64,000 bases of DNA from Onchocerca volvulus (taxonomy: Eukaryota > Nematoda > Chromadorea > Rhabditida > Onchocercidae), in contig HG738136.1 of NCBI GenBank assembly GCA_000499405.2, positions 808,276 to 872,275 of the forward strand, given 5' to 3'. Within the stretch, counting starts at the first letter, position 1. Every line of letters starts with the position of its first letter. The position numbers and the translations under genes are program-made. Positions 21,356 through 34,500 of this stretch are shown piece after piece. The notes beneath the pieces are model-generated. The model did not search any database. It was not told where the DNA came from and saw nothing but the letters and a program-made list of their open reading frames with translations.

Positions 21356-24300
21356 AAATTACATTTCAAAATGTTTCTTATATTATTATTGATATATATT
21401 AGCATGACTAGGCCATGTTTTCTTTTCTTAGCAGTTAATCTCGAATTTAAAAAAATGCATTGAAGGCCAAGAAATGTGAAATAAAATTCAATATTTGAAG
21501 TTATATTACTTTTATCACTAAATCAGGCTCATATACTATCCTTTTTTTTTTTTTTCAATGAAATAATATATGAACTAAAAGTTGAAAAAATTGATTGCTG
21601 GAAATGACTGATTTGATTTTTTTGACTATTTTCTATCCTTATAATCCTGTACTGATAATTACAACAGTGCTGAGAAATTACAATGATATTGATAAGTTAC
21701 TAATATTGATTAGTTTCATGATCTCTGCTATAGAATATATTTCCAAAATTCATTATCAAATAATCCTGATATGATTAGGAGACATATAATAATCACCAGG
21801 ATTTCATTTAATCTATTTCGTTAAATAAGTAAATTTGAATTTAAAAAATTTTGAATATCAAAAGTTTAAAGTCAAAATGAAAGTATTATTCATCAAAAAT
21901 ATTTCAAAAAAACAATCTTAATTCTTTTTTCAGAAAATATGAAATGGTATTGTGTAAAGTTTAAAAAAGATTGATTCATACCGGAAAAAAAAAAAGAAGA
22001 AAGATTTGTATGAAAGATATATTTTAGAAATTTATTTTAGAAAACGTCCGAACAACAACAATATTCAATTATCAGATATTCAATTTTAATATAATATTCA
22101 ATTCTAATATTTAATTATCAAACTTATCATTTTCAAACTTTTTACACCATACTTTTCTATGATTTATAAATGTTTTTTTACTGAAAAAAAACTTCTGTTT
22201 TCAATTAATTTCGTAGCATTTTTTAATGAAATTCGAAATTTATAATACATTTTTGCAAAAAAAAAGTTTTCAATTCTTTAAAATTTAGTTTTTGCATAAA
22301 ATCATTTCGTTTTCTTTCTTCATTCTTCTTTTCTATTATCATTTCTATCATGCAATGCAAAAAATTTTTTGAAAGAATTTTTTCACTGATCATCGATCAA
22401 TAATACATAATTTTTCATGTTTTCAGTTGATGAATTTGTCAATTTGCATTTAAAATTGACAAATCAAATAACTATTTTTTCCGTCAACGATAGACATTGT
22501 TCTTCAGCACAGAAATTATTTACAGGAAATTCTATGAATGCAATCCCGAAGATATATTGTACTTTAAAGATACCGAGATTATTAATTAATTAATTCATTC
22601 ATTCTCGATTTTTCAAATATCCTTTTGAAGTTGAAATTGGATATCATCCCTGCAATTGGACATTAATATCCCGCTGAAGTTAAGAAAAATCTATTTTGAT
22701 AATCTCGATATTACAAAATATTCGAACAATCGTAACGATCGAGATTATCTATCCTTATCCTGGACTCATTTCATAGCTCCATAATTAGTTTTAAGTTAGC
22801 AAAATTTTTTGATAAAATTGACAAATAAGTTGTTTTCGTTAGATTTGCGAAAACAAAAATTGCCTAAAGTTGATTAGATTTTTGATGAAACTAATAATAG
22901 CTTATTTTCTTTAAATTTAAGAAAGGGACTTTCTTATGGTCAATGCTTTTAAAACATTAAAATTTCTATATTATTTAATTTTTCCTAAGTTATTGATATT
23001 TATTCCTACAATTGAAAGAATTGAAATTGTGATTTTTTGACTATTTTAATTCACGAATTATTTGATGTATGACTCCATTTTTTTTTCGTAATGATAAATG
23101 TAAATTTCATGTTGTTAAGATAAAGATCAAAATAGACGGCATGAATTTTGAAGTGATTTTCGCAAAGTTTCGCATCGATCTTGAAGAAGATTATCGATTG
23201 TAGTCGCAATTGTAACGACAGTCACTTGCAAAATGACAACAACAGGAAAGGTCATTCCAATAGGATCGACAAGTTATTATTATTATTAGTACTAGTAGTA
23301 GTAGTAATTTATAGCATAATTTTACGATCTTTTTTATTCAATCTTTTTCGTTCATAATTTCATTTGTTAATTATTCGTCGCTTTAATTAAATTTTGCATA
23401 TTTTTTAATTATTTTTCAAATATTAATTTTATCAACTTTTGAAATACTATTGTTTTTATTTCATTATTAATTAATTAATTTTTTGCATATTCTGAAAAAT
23501 AACGATTTTTTTCAACCAACTTTTGATATTTTATTTAATTTTATTTTCATTTTTACTTATTTTTTTTTTGAAAATATTGATTAATAATCTTTTTTTTTTT
23601 CCTTCAACTGCTTTTAAGTGCACTTGAAATCAAAAAAAAAAAAAGAAAAAAAAGAAAAATTGCTTTGCATCCTTTCTTATCTTTCAATTTTGATATTTAA
23701 AATTTTCCCTCTTTGAATCAGAAAAGAAAAAAGGAAAAAAACAAAAATGTTGATCATTTTTCAAATTTTGCAATTTATTTTCAGCATTTATTGTTCAAAA
23801 ATATAATTTTATGAATTAAAATACTAGTATTTAATGTTTGAAAAATTTTTTTTTTTATAGCAGCGAATGAATTTTAATTTTTATTGGAATCAATTATGTT
23901 CGTCTACTCACTTTTTTTTTTTTACCTGTTACATCGAATTAATTCAAATTTCGGTGACAATTTACGCTTCTTTAGACCATCCTATCATCCGGAATTCCTG
24001 TTCAATTAAAATTCATTCCAAACTTTTCCAATTTTTTTTAATCCATTTTTTTTTCTATTCCAAAATTTTTTTCTTTTACTTTCACAATCTTTTATTATAT
24101 AATAAAAAAGTAACTCTTTTCAATTTTAATAAGAACGATACAAGTCCATCAAATGACATCGAAAACATGAAAGAAAGTTGAAAAAAAAAGAAAAGAAAAA
24201 AACTTGTACTTTTCTCACTTCAAACAAGTTTTGCATTTTAGATGAAAGTACGAAGTTCTTTCTTTAAAAATTCATTTTGACATTTAAATTTAATTACATA

Positions 24301-24553
24301 CACGTACAGTATCAGTGAAATTTGAAGAGAATTAAATTGTTTATGTTCTATTCAGTTTAGCTATTCTTAAATTTGATATCAAATTTGAAATTTTCATTTA
24401 AATTTGCAAATTTTAGTCTTAAATGAGAAAAATTTGTTGTTGATTAGAAAAATATTGTAGTAAGTAATCTTTGAATTAATCACTATTGTCCATTATTGAT
24501 TGATAATGAATGATATTTAATAGATTAAAGTGTTGAATCAATTCTATTTTGCA

Positions 24554-24880
24554 TTTCAATAAATTCTCTAGACATTAGAGAATTTTAGGATTTTAACAGA
24601 TTTTTGGACCTTAGATAGTTTCAATAAATTCTTGGACATTATGAAGTTTTAGAATTTCAATGAATTCCTGGACTTTTGAAAGTTCCAGAAGTTTAATAAT
24701 TTCCTAGACATTATAAAGTTTCGATAAATTCCTGGATATTAGAAAGTTTCAACAAATTCTTGGACATTAAAAAGTTTCAGAATTTCAATAAATTCCTGGA
24801 CATTAGAGAATTTCAACAAATTCCCAAATATGATAAAATTTTAAAAAATCCCTAAAGTTTCGAGAAATTAGAAAGTTTCC
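24554..24880. repeat. ~30-bp degenerate minisatellite
   Basis: About ten diverged units of the form 'tttcaataaattcctggaca' plus 'ttagaaag'. Copies differ at many positions, so the array is old. Confidence 0.8.
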
Positions 24881-27800
24881 CTTTCTCTAAAATTCATTGA
24901 ACAGAAGAACGACCCGAAAAAAAATAAAGAATAGAAAGTATTTAAACGAAAGAAATTCATTTGAATTAATTCTTTTAATAAATCACTTTATTGTTATTAT
25001 CCTCATTTATATCCATTTGTCCAACAAAAATCGTTTAGTAAAACTTTTATTTAAAAATCTAAAATTAATCGTTAATGGGATGGGATGGATTTGTTTGATT
25101 TATATCAAAATATGCTGCAAATTTGAATCAAGTAATGTAATAAATTTCACGTAGAATTAGAGAGTATCTACGAGATTGGAAACTGAAAATTTGTATTGAA
25201 TTCAATCTTGCCAATTAATTATCCAACAGAATTAATCAATTTGGAGAAAATTGAATTTTTCGATAGGCAAAAAATGCATTATTCATTGTCATTTGCAGTT
25301 GTTCAAATTTGTCATATGTATATGATTGTTCGAATAATTTTGATATTTAAAAATGAGCAATCATAAAAATTTGAAATGAATTGATGGAAAATGAATCAAT
25401 GGAATTTATATGCTATCATATCATATCATATGTAAAATTTTTGATTGATAATATTTGATGATTAATACAAACAATCATTCAGCTCTTATCATTATTATTA
25501 TCATCATCATTATCATTGTTATTAATTATTTTGATTATTAGTTATTATTATTATTCCTACTATTGCTATTAAAAATATCGAGAAAAGCACTTTACGAATA
25601 AAATCCTAGTCCTCTTCAAAAGCATCAAAGTCTAAAATTTGGCCATAATTATTGATTCTTTATTTCTCATTATTTACATGCATATTTCTTAAATGGCTTT
25701 AAAAGTTCGTATAATTTTGTTAAAATCGTAACTATTATAAATTTTCATAGATTTTTGATTGGAAAAAAAATTTTTTGAAGAATATTTTTGTAATTTTGTT
25801 GGAATTATTTTTAAATATAATTCGTGCAAATTTTTTAAATCTTAAAAATTCGTATAATTTTGATAGAAGTAGATTATTATAATTTTTCATAGATTTTTTT
25901 CTATTTGAAAATTTTCTAAAAAATACACAATTTTATTGGAATATTTGCAAAGTGTTATCTTTGGATATTTTTTAAGATTACATTTCAAATGTTTCATCTT
26001 GACAATAAATATAATGCATTATCAGTAAATATAATATTATTTCTATTCCATGAACAACTCTTTCAAAATACCTATTACTTGTAAATAAACAATTCTTCGA
26101 ATATGCAGTAATGAATAACTTCATTTGAAATGTTTAATCTTAAATTAAAATTTATAATCGCAATTTGGCTTTTTATTCGCATGCTTTTCTTCCTTTCTGG
26201 TCGCATTTTTTTTTTCTCCTTTTTTTTTGGCATTTTAATCGCAAAACCACCGCAAAACCCAAAATAATAGGAAAAATTGATTTGAAAGGAATGAGAATAA
26301 ATGATGTGAATCATTTGTAAAGTTTAATTTGACATTTTGAAAGAATCGATGATGCAAGTAAGCCAAGGCTGAAATTATCGATGTTTATGTGTATTTATCT
26401 CATAGATTGTTTAAATATCTCACTAAACTTTACTACATTAATGCATTCATTTGTCATATCATCGATTTGACGAAAAATTGCTTACTTATTACTTTTGATT
26501 ACTTATTATTTGCATCAAAAATTTCCTCCTTTACAAAAGAGTAGGAAAAAAAATGATTAGGAATTTCAAATTATGATTAGAAATTTTAATTTATGATTAG
26601 GAATTTTTAGATTATCGGTGATTTCCTTTATTCTTATTGTTAAAGCTATTTAGAGAGAAAATAAAAATTTTTTTGAATAAAAGTTTCATCGACGAATATC
26701 ACTGATTGAGCTTTGAATGAAAATTAAGCGAATGTTAATCTGATAATTAAATTAAGTTTTTAATTCCATAATCTTTTCTCCAACAATATCATAATTGTCG
26801 AATGATAGCTTTGATTCATATTTAGTTTTTAATTTAAATGCATAAATATTACGAATTCCCAGAATCTCTAGAATTCGGAAGCCTTTAAAATCAAAAAGTC
26901 TAGATGTTCTAGAATTCTTATAATTTGAACCAATGATATTTTCACTTTTAATCACTTTTTTAGAAGATCATTTAAATTTTCTATTACATATGATAATTAA
27001 TTATTACTGGAATCTATTAATCATAAAAAAAAAACACTTTTTTAAATATTTTTATCAAGCTTTTGAGGAGTTTTGAAATAATAAATTTCATATTTGCCGC
27101 GTGAATTTGATAATTTTCACATATTTCAACAAATTTCCGAAAATGATTTTATGATTTGCATTATTTCCAATATTTTCATACACCTGCGGCAAATGTATTT
27201 TTGACCATTTTTTAAAATGATTTCTTATCTTGATATATTCTATTTATTTCCTGAAATATTTTCGTCATTCGATTGATTTTTCATTGATTAATTTTTTGAA
27301 ATCACTTCTTCTTTTGATATATTCCATTTATTTGCAAGAAAAATCGATAAAATTGGAATAAATAAAGTTTTTTATTTGATTTGATAAGATTTCTGATTTG
27401 AATTGCATTTCTTTAATTTATTTCAAAATTTCAAAAAATAGTGACAGAATTTTTGTTATTTATCAAATTCACTTATCATTCTGTGCTATCAATGTTACTT
27501 ATCATAATTTTTTATCCGATTGTAACTTTTTCAAAGAGAAGATATCATTTAATAAATATTATGTTAACAACAATAAATGGAAGGAAATGAGAAGATAAAA
27601 AAGAAATGATAGTGATAAAAAAGTGATAGTTGATAATTTGATTGATTTCAATTTTATCACTGTCATATCATTTTGAAATAAATTATTCAAAAATTTGCAA
27701 TTATTGCAAAAATAGATATTTAATGAAACTATTATTAATTAAATTGAAATATTTAATTCAAATCTTTCTTCAAGTTATTGTCAAGAATTTTATCATTTCG

Positions 27801-30800
27801 AACAGATGTTTAATTAAACTACTCTCTCGCTTTATCTCTTCATTTGCAACATTCTTTTATAAATTTTATATTTACATTTCAATAGACGATGCTTATTCTT
27901 TCAATAAAAGATCTTTTTTATCTCGAAATCTTTTATTGATTATTTAATTCCATTTTGAAGTCTTTTCCTCTTTTCTATTTTTAGAATAGTGAAATTTTAA
28001 TGAGATAGTGAAATTAAAAAAAAAAAAAAAAAGGAAAAAGATAGATGAAATTTAGTAGCAAAAATTTAGATTGTTGGAATTTTAAGAATTTAAGCCAAAT
28101 TTTTTATGTTAGTTTTTTAGAAATTTTTTCTTTTTTTTTTTTTTTGATTGATCATCCATGCGAGAAATTATATTGTTGTTTATCAATTTTTTTTTCAACT
28201 CATTAAATAGTTTCACTAATTACAAGTTTACTCAAAAACGATATAGAAGTAATTGATAATGTTTTGGAAAATTTTTAAAAGTAATTAACAAGATTTCGAA
28301 TAATGATTATTGATTTTTATGGATAATTCTATTATTTTCTATTAATTTATGAATAATTCCATTAATGCAAAAAATCAAACTGATAATACATGAAATGTCA
28401 TTAATCATTATCGATTTAATTTTTTAAAATAACAACAAGAAGAGTATTAATTAAAATCACTTAATTATTTCATTTTTACTCTGATGAGCACTTATTTTTA
28501 GCATTTTAATTATCATTTTCTCACTAATGTAGATCATTAGGAATATTTTCATGAATAAATAAGAAATAAAATATTTTTTGAAAGAATGAGGAATGGTTGA
28601 AATATTTAGAAGTATTTCATGACATACTTGATTTAAGACAAAATTTTGAAATTAATTTTTTCCTTTGAATTCAATTTTTTTCCAATTTTTATTCCTTAAT
28701 TTCTTCCATTATATATTAATCGTAAATGTCCGTTTCCAATGAATGTTTTTTTCAGGGAAAAAAAAGTATTTAATTCAATTTTTTCCTTCTTTTTTTTTTT
28801 TTAGATAGAAGATGTAAAATATGCAATTTTACTATTTCTCATTAATGGACGTAATTTGAAAATGAAAATTCAATGAATAACAGAATAAAATAGAATTGGA
28901 ATTGTAAATTAATTAGTCTTTTTTATTATGTGAAAAAATTTCGCAAAATTTAACGAATAAAAAATACGAATTCTCCAATTTTTATGATTTTAGCTCATAA
29001 TTTTAGACTACTTTTTGCTTATGCAATTTTCGAGTAAATGACAAAGATAAATTAAAATATACTTATGAAATCGTCGTCATTATATGACAATTTCCATGCT
29101 ATAACTTAAATCATTCCAAAAATCAATCGTTTTATAAAACTTTATTTAGTTTTACCTAAATTTTATAAAATCCTATTAAATTCTACTTAAATTTTACAAG
29201 GCCATATCAAAGCCTTATTCAATTCTAAGTTTTATAAGGCCTCATCAAATTCTCATTTTTTTATAATGTTCCATGCAATTCTATCTAATTCCTATTGATC
29301 GGAATAATTTTTTAAAACATTACGTTTATTTGCAAGATTTCCAATCATATCAAAATGATATTTCCAAAATAACGCAAATATAAAAATCGATTAAAAAAAA
29401 AAAAAAAGGAAAAAGATGAAAGATCAATTTTTCAATTTAAAATGAAATTTTTTTATTCCAAAAATTAAGAAACCTGGAAAAAATTGCTTATTCATCTTCT
29501 TATTAGATTGAAATCAGTAAAAAAAAATTTTTTTTTCTTGATATTTAACTAACTAACTAAAACTATTGGATAGCAATTTTTTAATTGATCATTTCTTAGC
29601 TTGCAAATATTGTCCAATATTTGAGCCTTTTAAAAATCCTCCTAGGCTTGGCTTCCATTTTGAATTTACAATCAGTAAGAAGCCAAAATTTTGCTATTCA
29701 AACCAACAAAATGTTATATACATATATATGTATTTACGACTTTCTGTTTTTCGAAGTGTTTTCTGGAAAAAGCTCGAAAAATACCTTCGGGAATTGTGGA
29801 AACTCTTCTTTTAATTTTTTTATTCTTCAAATTTCCAATTTCCTTCCTTTCTTTTTGGCCTATTTACTTCCTTTATTCTATTCATTTCTTCCCTTAATAT
29901 TCTATTTTTCTTTTATTCAAGCTTTAAATATAAAATTTAAATTTTCAACAGTGTTATTTTATCTGTAATTTCAAATTTGAACAAAAATTCGCTCTAATTT
30001 GATTGATTCAAAAATCAAATCCCACATCTACCTGATTAGACTAATCTATTCCATATGTTTATCATCAATTTAATTTAACTTCAACTTTTATTCCGCTATT
30101 ATTTTCAAAAATTTCTTCCAAGATCTTGAAATACTTCAATTTATTACTGTACTACTAATTTTATCAGCTATGGTAAGTTTTTATTTTCATCCTTGCTTTC
30201 TTCATTGCTCGATAAAAATATGAAATAAAAAATCAGGAAATTAAAATTGGATATGAAAAGCTGATCAACAATCTGATTTTGAATTTGAAAATTTCAAAAA
30301 GGAATATATAAAATAGCATGTTAAATTTGAAATTTTTTGCAGCATTTCGAATAATTTGTTTTTCTAATCCAAATATAAATTCAAAAACGAAATTTTTTTT
30401 AATCCAAATGTAAATTTCTACTTTTTCCTTTTCTTTTCTTTCTTTCTTTTTTTTTTTGATAAAATTCCTGATAATCACTAAATATTGCAAAATTTAATAT
30501 AATGAATGCTAATTTTGCGCGCTGTTTTGCATACTATTTTAATTAAATAAAATTCATTAATTGGTAAAATAAAGTAAAAATATGAGAACTTGCAAGCAAA
30601 AATTCAAACATATGCTAGCATGAAATGTTTGCCAATTAATTTCTAAGATGATAATTACTTGTTTTTCTTTTCTTAAGATAATAATTAATGATCATTAAGT
30701 TATTAATTACTCCTCATTTTCTTTCTTTTTGATCTTCCAATTTGATCTAACTTAATTTTCTTGTTAATTATCGAAATCATTTTTTTCTTTTTTTTTTTTT

Positions 30801-31285
30801 TTTTGGACTTTGTCTAACATCAATTCTTGAAGTTATTTTGATACTTCTCATGGTATGCAAGTTTCATCAATGATGCTTTAAGTGCAATTACAGTAGGCTT
30901 TTCTGTTCGAAATTTTTAAATTCTCAATTTTTAAAATTTCCTTGACAGGAAATTTAAAAAATATTGACCAATCACTGAGGAGATTAATTGATAGGATTAA
31001 AGTAAATTTTTAAAACAATAATAGAACTATTAGTTTCTCTCCTTTTTGGCTATTTTACACTTCAACTTTACAAAATTTTTGTCATAGGTATTTTGAATTT
31101 TCAATTTGAAATCGATTTATTTAAATTGTAAATTATTTAAATTATCTTATTGTGATAATTTTAATTTAAAATTATATTAAATTATAAAATTAACAATCGT
31201 TGTTAATTAAAAATATGTTGATTGACTATGCTAATTTTTTCTTTTCATATTTTTCGGGAAAAATTCAAAACAAAGTTAGTTGCAG

Positions 31286-31518
31286 GCGAAGAATCAAAAG
31301 TTCAGATGTGGGAAGGTCAACCGATCGATAGCATCAACGGTTGGCCAATATTTGAAAATGTTAGTAGCAATGCTGGAATTTCAATGTCCACATCGATGGT
31401 CATGAATTGTAATTCACCCAAATTATCAACGAAAGAAAATTATACGAATTCGTTGCAACATTCGCGAAACAGTGATCGTAATAAAGCAATTCGCTTATCA
31501 GATGAAATGTCCGATCAG
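31286..31518 (+). CDS. zoo-1: zoo-1 exon A (N-terminal region, first recognised)
   Basis: It runs from a TTGCAG acceptor to a CAG|GTAATC donor and encodes a Ser/Asn-rich region ('MWEGQPIDSINGWPIFENV…RLSDEMSDQ') with no known domain. The frame is also open upstream to an ATG at 31228, so either splicing into 31286 or an unspliced start is possible. Met at 31306 is a third candidate. Confidence 0.75.
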
Positions 31519-34500
31519 GTAATCACCAAATTTAGCAAATAAATTAAATTATGCAAATTAAATAATTGATGATTTAAATTTATCAACAGGAATGGTTAAA
31601 CAAATTAAGTTCTGCAAATTAAGCGATCGATGATTTAAATTTTGCGATGTGAAAGATGATAAGATCGGATCGATTTAAGTTATTAATTATTTAAATTTAC
31701 ATTTTCTTGCTATTACTGAAAACTTCATTATGCTCAATCACATAATCTTCACAGTGAAACAAGTTGAATTTACTTAATATTTAATTGTATATATTTAATT
31801 ATTTGCTTATCAAATGAAATATCCGATCAGATAATTACTGAAAGTATCAAACAAATTAAATTATGCAATTCATTGATAATTTAGACTTTTTGAATAATGT
31901 AAGATCGGATGGATTTAGAATTTATTTATTTAAATTTAAATTTTCTTACTATTATTGAAAAAACTTCATTATGTCCAATCTTTGCAATGAAACAAATTAA
32001 ATTCGCTGAATATTTTTAATTATATAATGTTCAATTACTTGCATATTAGATCAAACATCGGGATCAGATAAATCATTTATATAAATTAATTTATCAAGAA
32101 TTTGAATTTCTCTACATAAAATTAATGAGGTTGGATCGATTTATAAGTTACTAATTATTTAAATTTGCATTTTCTTGTTATTTCGAAAATCCATTTATGT
32201 CTAATCATATCATCTTCGTAACTAAAACAAAAAAAGTTCAAATTTATTCAATATTTAATTGTATAGTATTTAATTAACGCATATCATTAATCAGAAATTT
32301 GGGATATTATGAGAAATTTTTTCTTATCATAACTAAAAAAAAAAAAAAAAAAAGATAACAATTTTAACATTTCTGCTGCTTATTTATTTGAAAAAATTCA
32401 TTTATCCAGAAAAATATTTAATTACTTTTATATCATTGTATATATCATGGATGATAAAAATTTGTAATGATAGATTAGCGAAGTTTTCGCTGATATCTTA
32501 AATAAGTTTAAGTTTTTAAATAGCTTTCGTGAAATTTTTCTAATTTTCTTAGGCTTAATTCGTTTCTTATTTGAATTTTTAATCAATTTATTGAGAATCG
32601 AAAAAAATAAAAATACGAATAAAAAATATTTTATTCCTTTTTTTCATTTCTTCAACAAATTGAGTAAATTTAATCATTAAATTGAAACAACAATACCAAA
32701 TATATCAATTTTCATTTATTTCAAATATCCCTCTATTGAATTCTTCCTTTTTTTTTTTTTTTTTTAATTTAATTTTTCCATAAAATTATCAAGAATTTTT
32801 GTAAAATGCTGCATTTGATAATACTCTTTTCTTTTCATTCTCAAGCTAAAAAATATACAATTTCACAATTTTAGAAATAAATATTTAAATTTTTGCTTCA
32901 TTAAAAATTTTTTTTTTTTTTTTTTATGGCTGCATTTCTAACAAAATTTTTATTTGAATAATTAAAATTTCTTCTCATTAAATGTGAAAAGAATCTGCTT
33001 GAAGTAATTTTGCTGAATAAAAGTACAAAAAAATTTCTCTTCAACTAATATTCCCTTTCTTTTTTTTTTTTCGAAACAATTTTATGAATAATAGAGAAAG
33101 AAGTGAAAATTGGAATATCACTGAAAAAGTTTTGTGAAAAGAAAAAAAAAAAACCTTCTTTAAATCATACTTTTCGAAAACTAAGAGATAAAAGGTTGCA
33201 AAAAAATGTTTGAATTTTATTTGTTTGTAAAAGATTTGATATAAAATTAAAATTAGCAAAAAAGAATAAATAAAGAAATAAATAAATAGTATGCTCTTTG
33301 ATCTTTTTAAAATAGTATGCTTTTTAAACTTTTTTTTTTGCTTAATTTTAATTTTAAATACTTTGCGAAAAAATGAAAATTTTTTTTTTGAAGCAAATTT
33401 TGTAGAAAATGATTAAAAGTATCTGTTGAATTTGACAAAGATAATACTATTGAAACAAAAAAATATAGCGAAAAAAACTTTCTTTCTTCAGTTAATTCTT
33501 GCAAAGTATTGTACCAAAAAATGATCGAATTATGAGAATGACCAAATTCGCAAAAAGTTAATTAATTGTTAATTAAAATGTTGATTGAATGTTAATTAAT
33601 TAAAAATGTAAGTAGAGGTTGTAAAAAAAATTAAATTGAAGTTATGATAGCTTATCGAATTATAGCAAAAAAATTAATTAATTAGAAAAATTAATAAGAA
33701 TTATGAAAAAAATTTAAGTTAAGATTTTGTGCGCTATATCATTGCAGCAAAAAATATAATTTTACTAAATATCAAAAAATATAGTAATTACCTAAATTAT
33801 AATTAAAAGGGAAAATATATCAAATACTAATTAATTATAGATTAATTTGACCTATTAATTATCATCCAAAATTATAGAGTTAAAATATTTTCTTTCTCCA
33901 CTACCATTCAATCAAATGATAGAAACGATCAATTCTTGGAAATAATTTTTAGCTAAAAAATATTTGCAAAAATTTGAAACTTAAATAATGCTTTGTAAAA
34001 GCAATTCCTTTCTTGTTTGTAGAAAAACAAGAATTTTTTTTTGCTTCATTTATTTCATTATTTAATTTAGAATTTAATATTTCTATCATTCAATTCTTAA
34101 TTGAACAATTACGATGATGATGTTGATTGAAATGAAATTAAAAATGAATCAATTTAATGTATTTTTGCTAGAAAATGTTAATTTCTTAAATAATCCTCAA
34201 AATTTCAAACAATTTATACGAGTAAAGGAAGAATGTTCAATGAAGTGTATATTGGTTCTCCGTTTCGTAAAAATACTTGATTTATTTGTCGAAATTCTCG
34301 AGTTCTAATCTCGAAAATCGATCAATTATTGCTAAATTTTTCCATACTCTTCTCACTCTTCTTCAAATCAATCTCACTTTCTTCTTTTCGTAATTTTCTC
34401 TGTTTTCAGAATTTTAAGAAAGGAATTTGTTATTTTTACATTCTCGAAGTATTTCCTTAAAATTTTCGAAATTCATTTTGACTGTTTCAGGGTGCAACTT

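Larger units (their letters stand above)
14813..31285. other. 16-kb gene-poor region, possibly containing zoo-1 5' exons
   Basis: No protein-like exon was recognised on either strand: open frames are short and low in complexity. It may be the 3'UTR of coronin, spacer, and 5' introns of zoo-1, whose first coding exon is not identified. It contains minisatellites, duplications, an N gap and a GC-richer patch, listed separately. Confidence 0.55.

Noticed and set aside
29566..29968. Three overlapping ORFs up to 115 aa in different frames
   Set aside because: The three frames overlap, are Phe/Leu/Ser-rich and match no family; no splice-bounded exon was evident.
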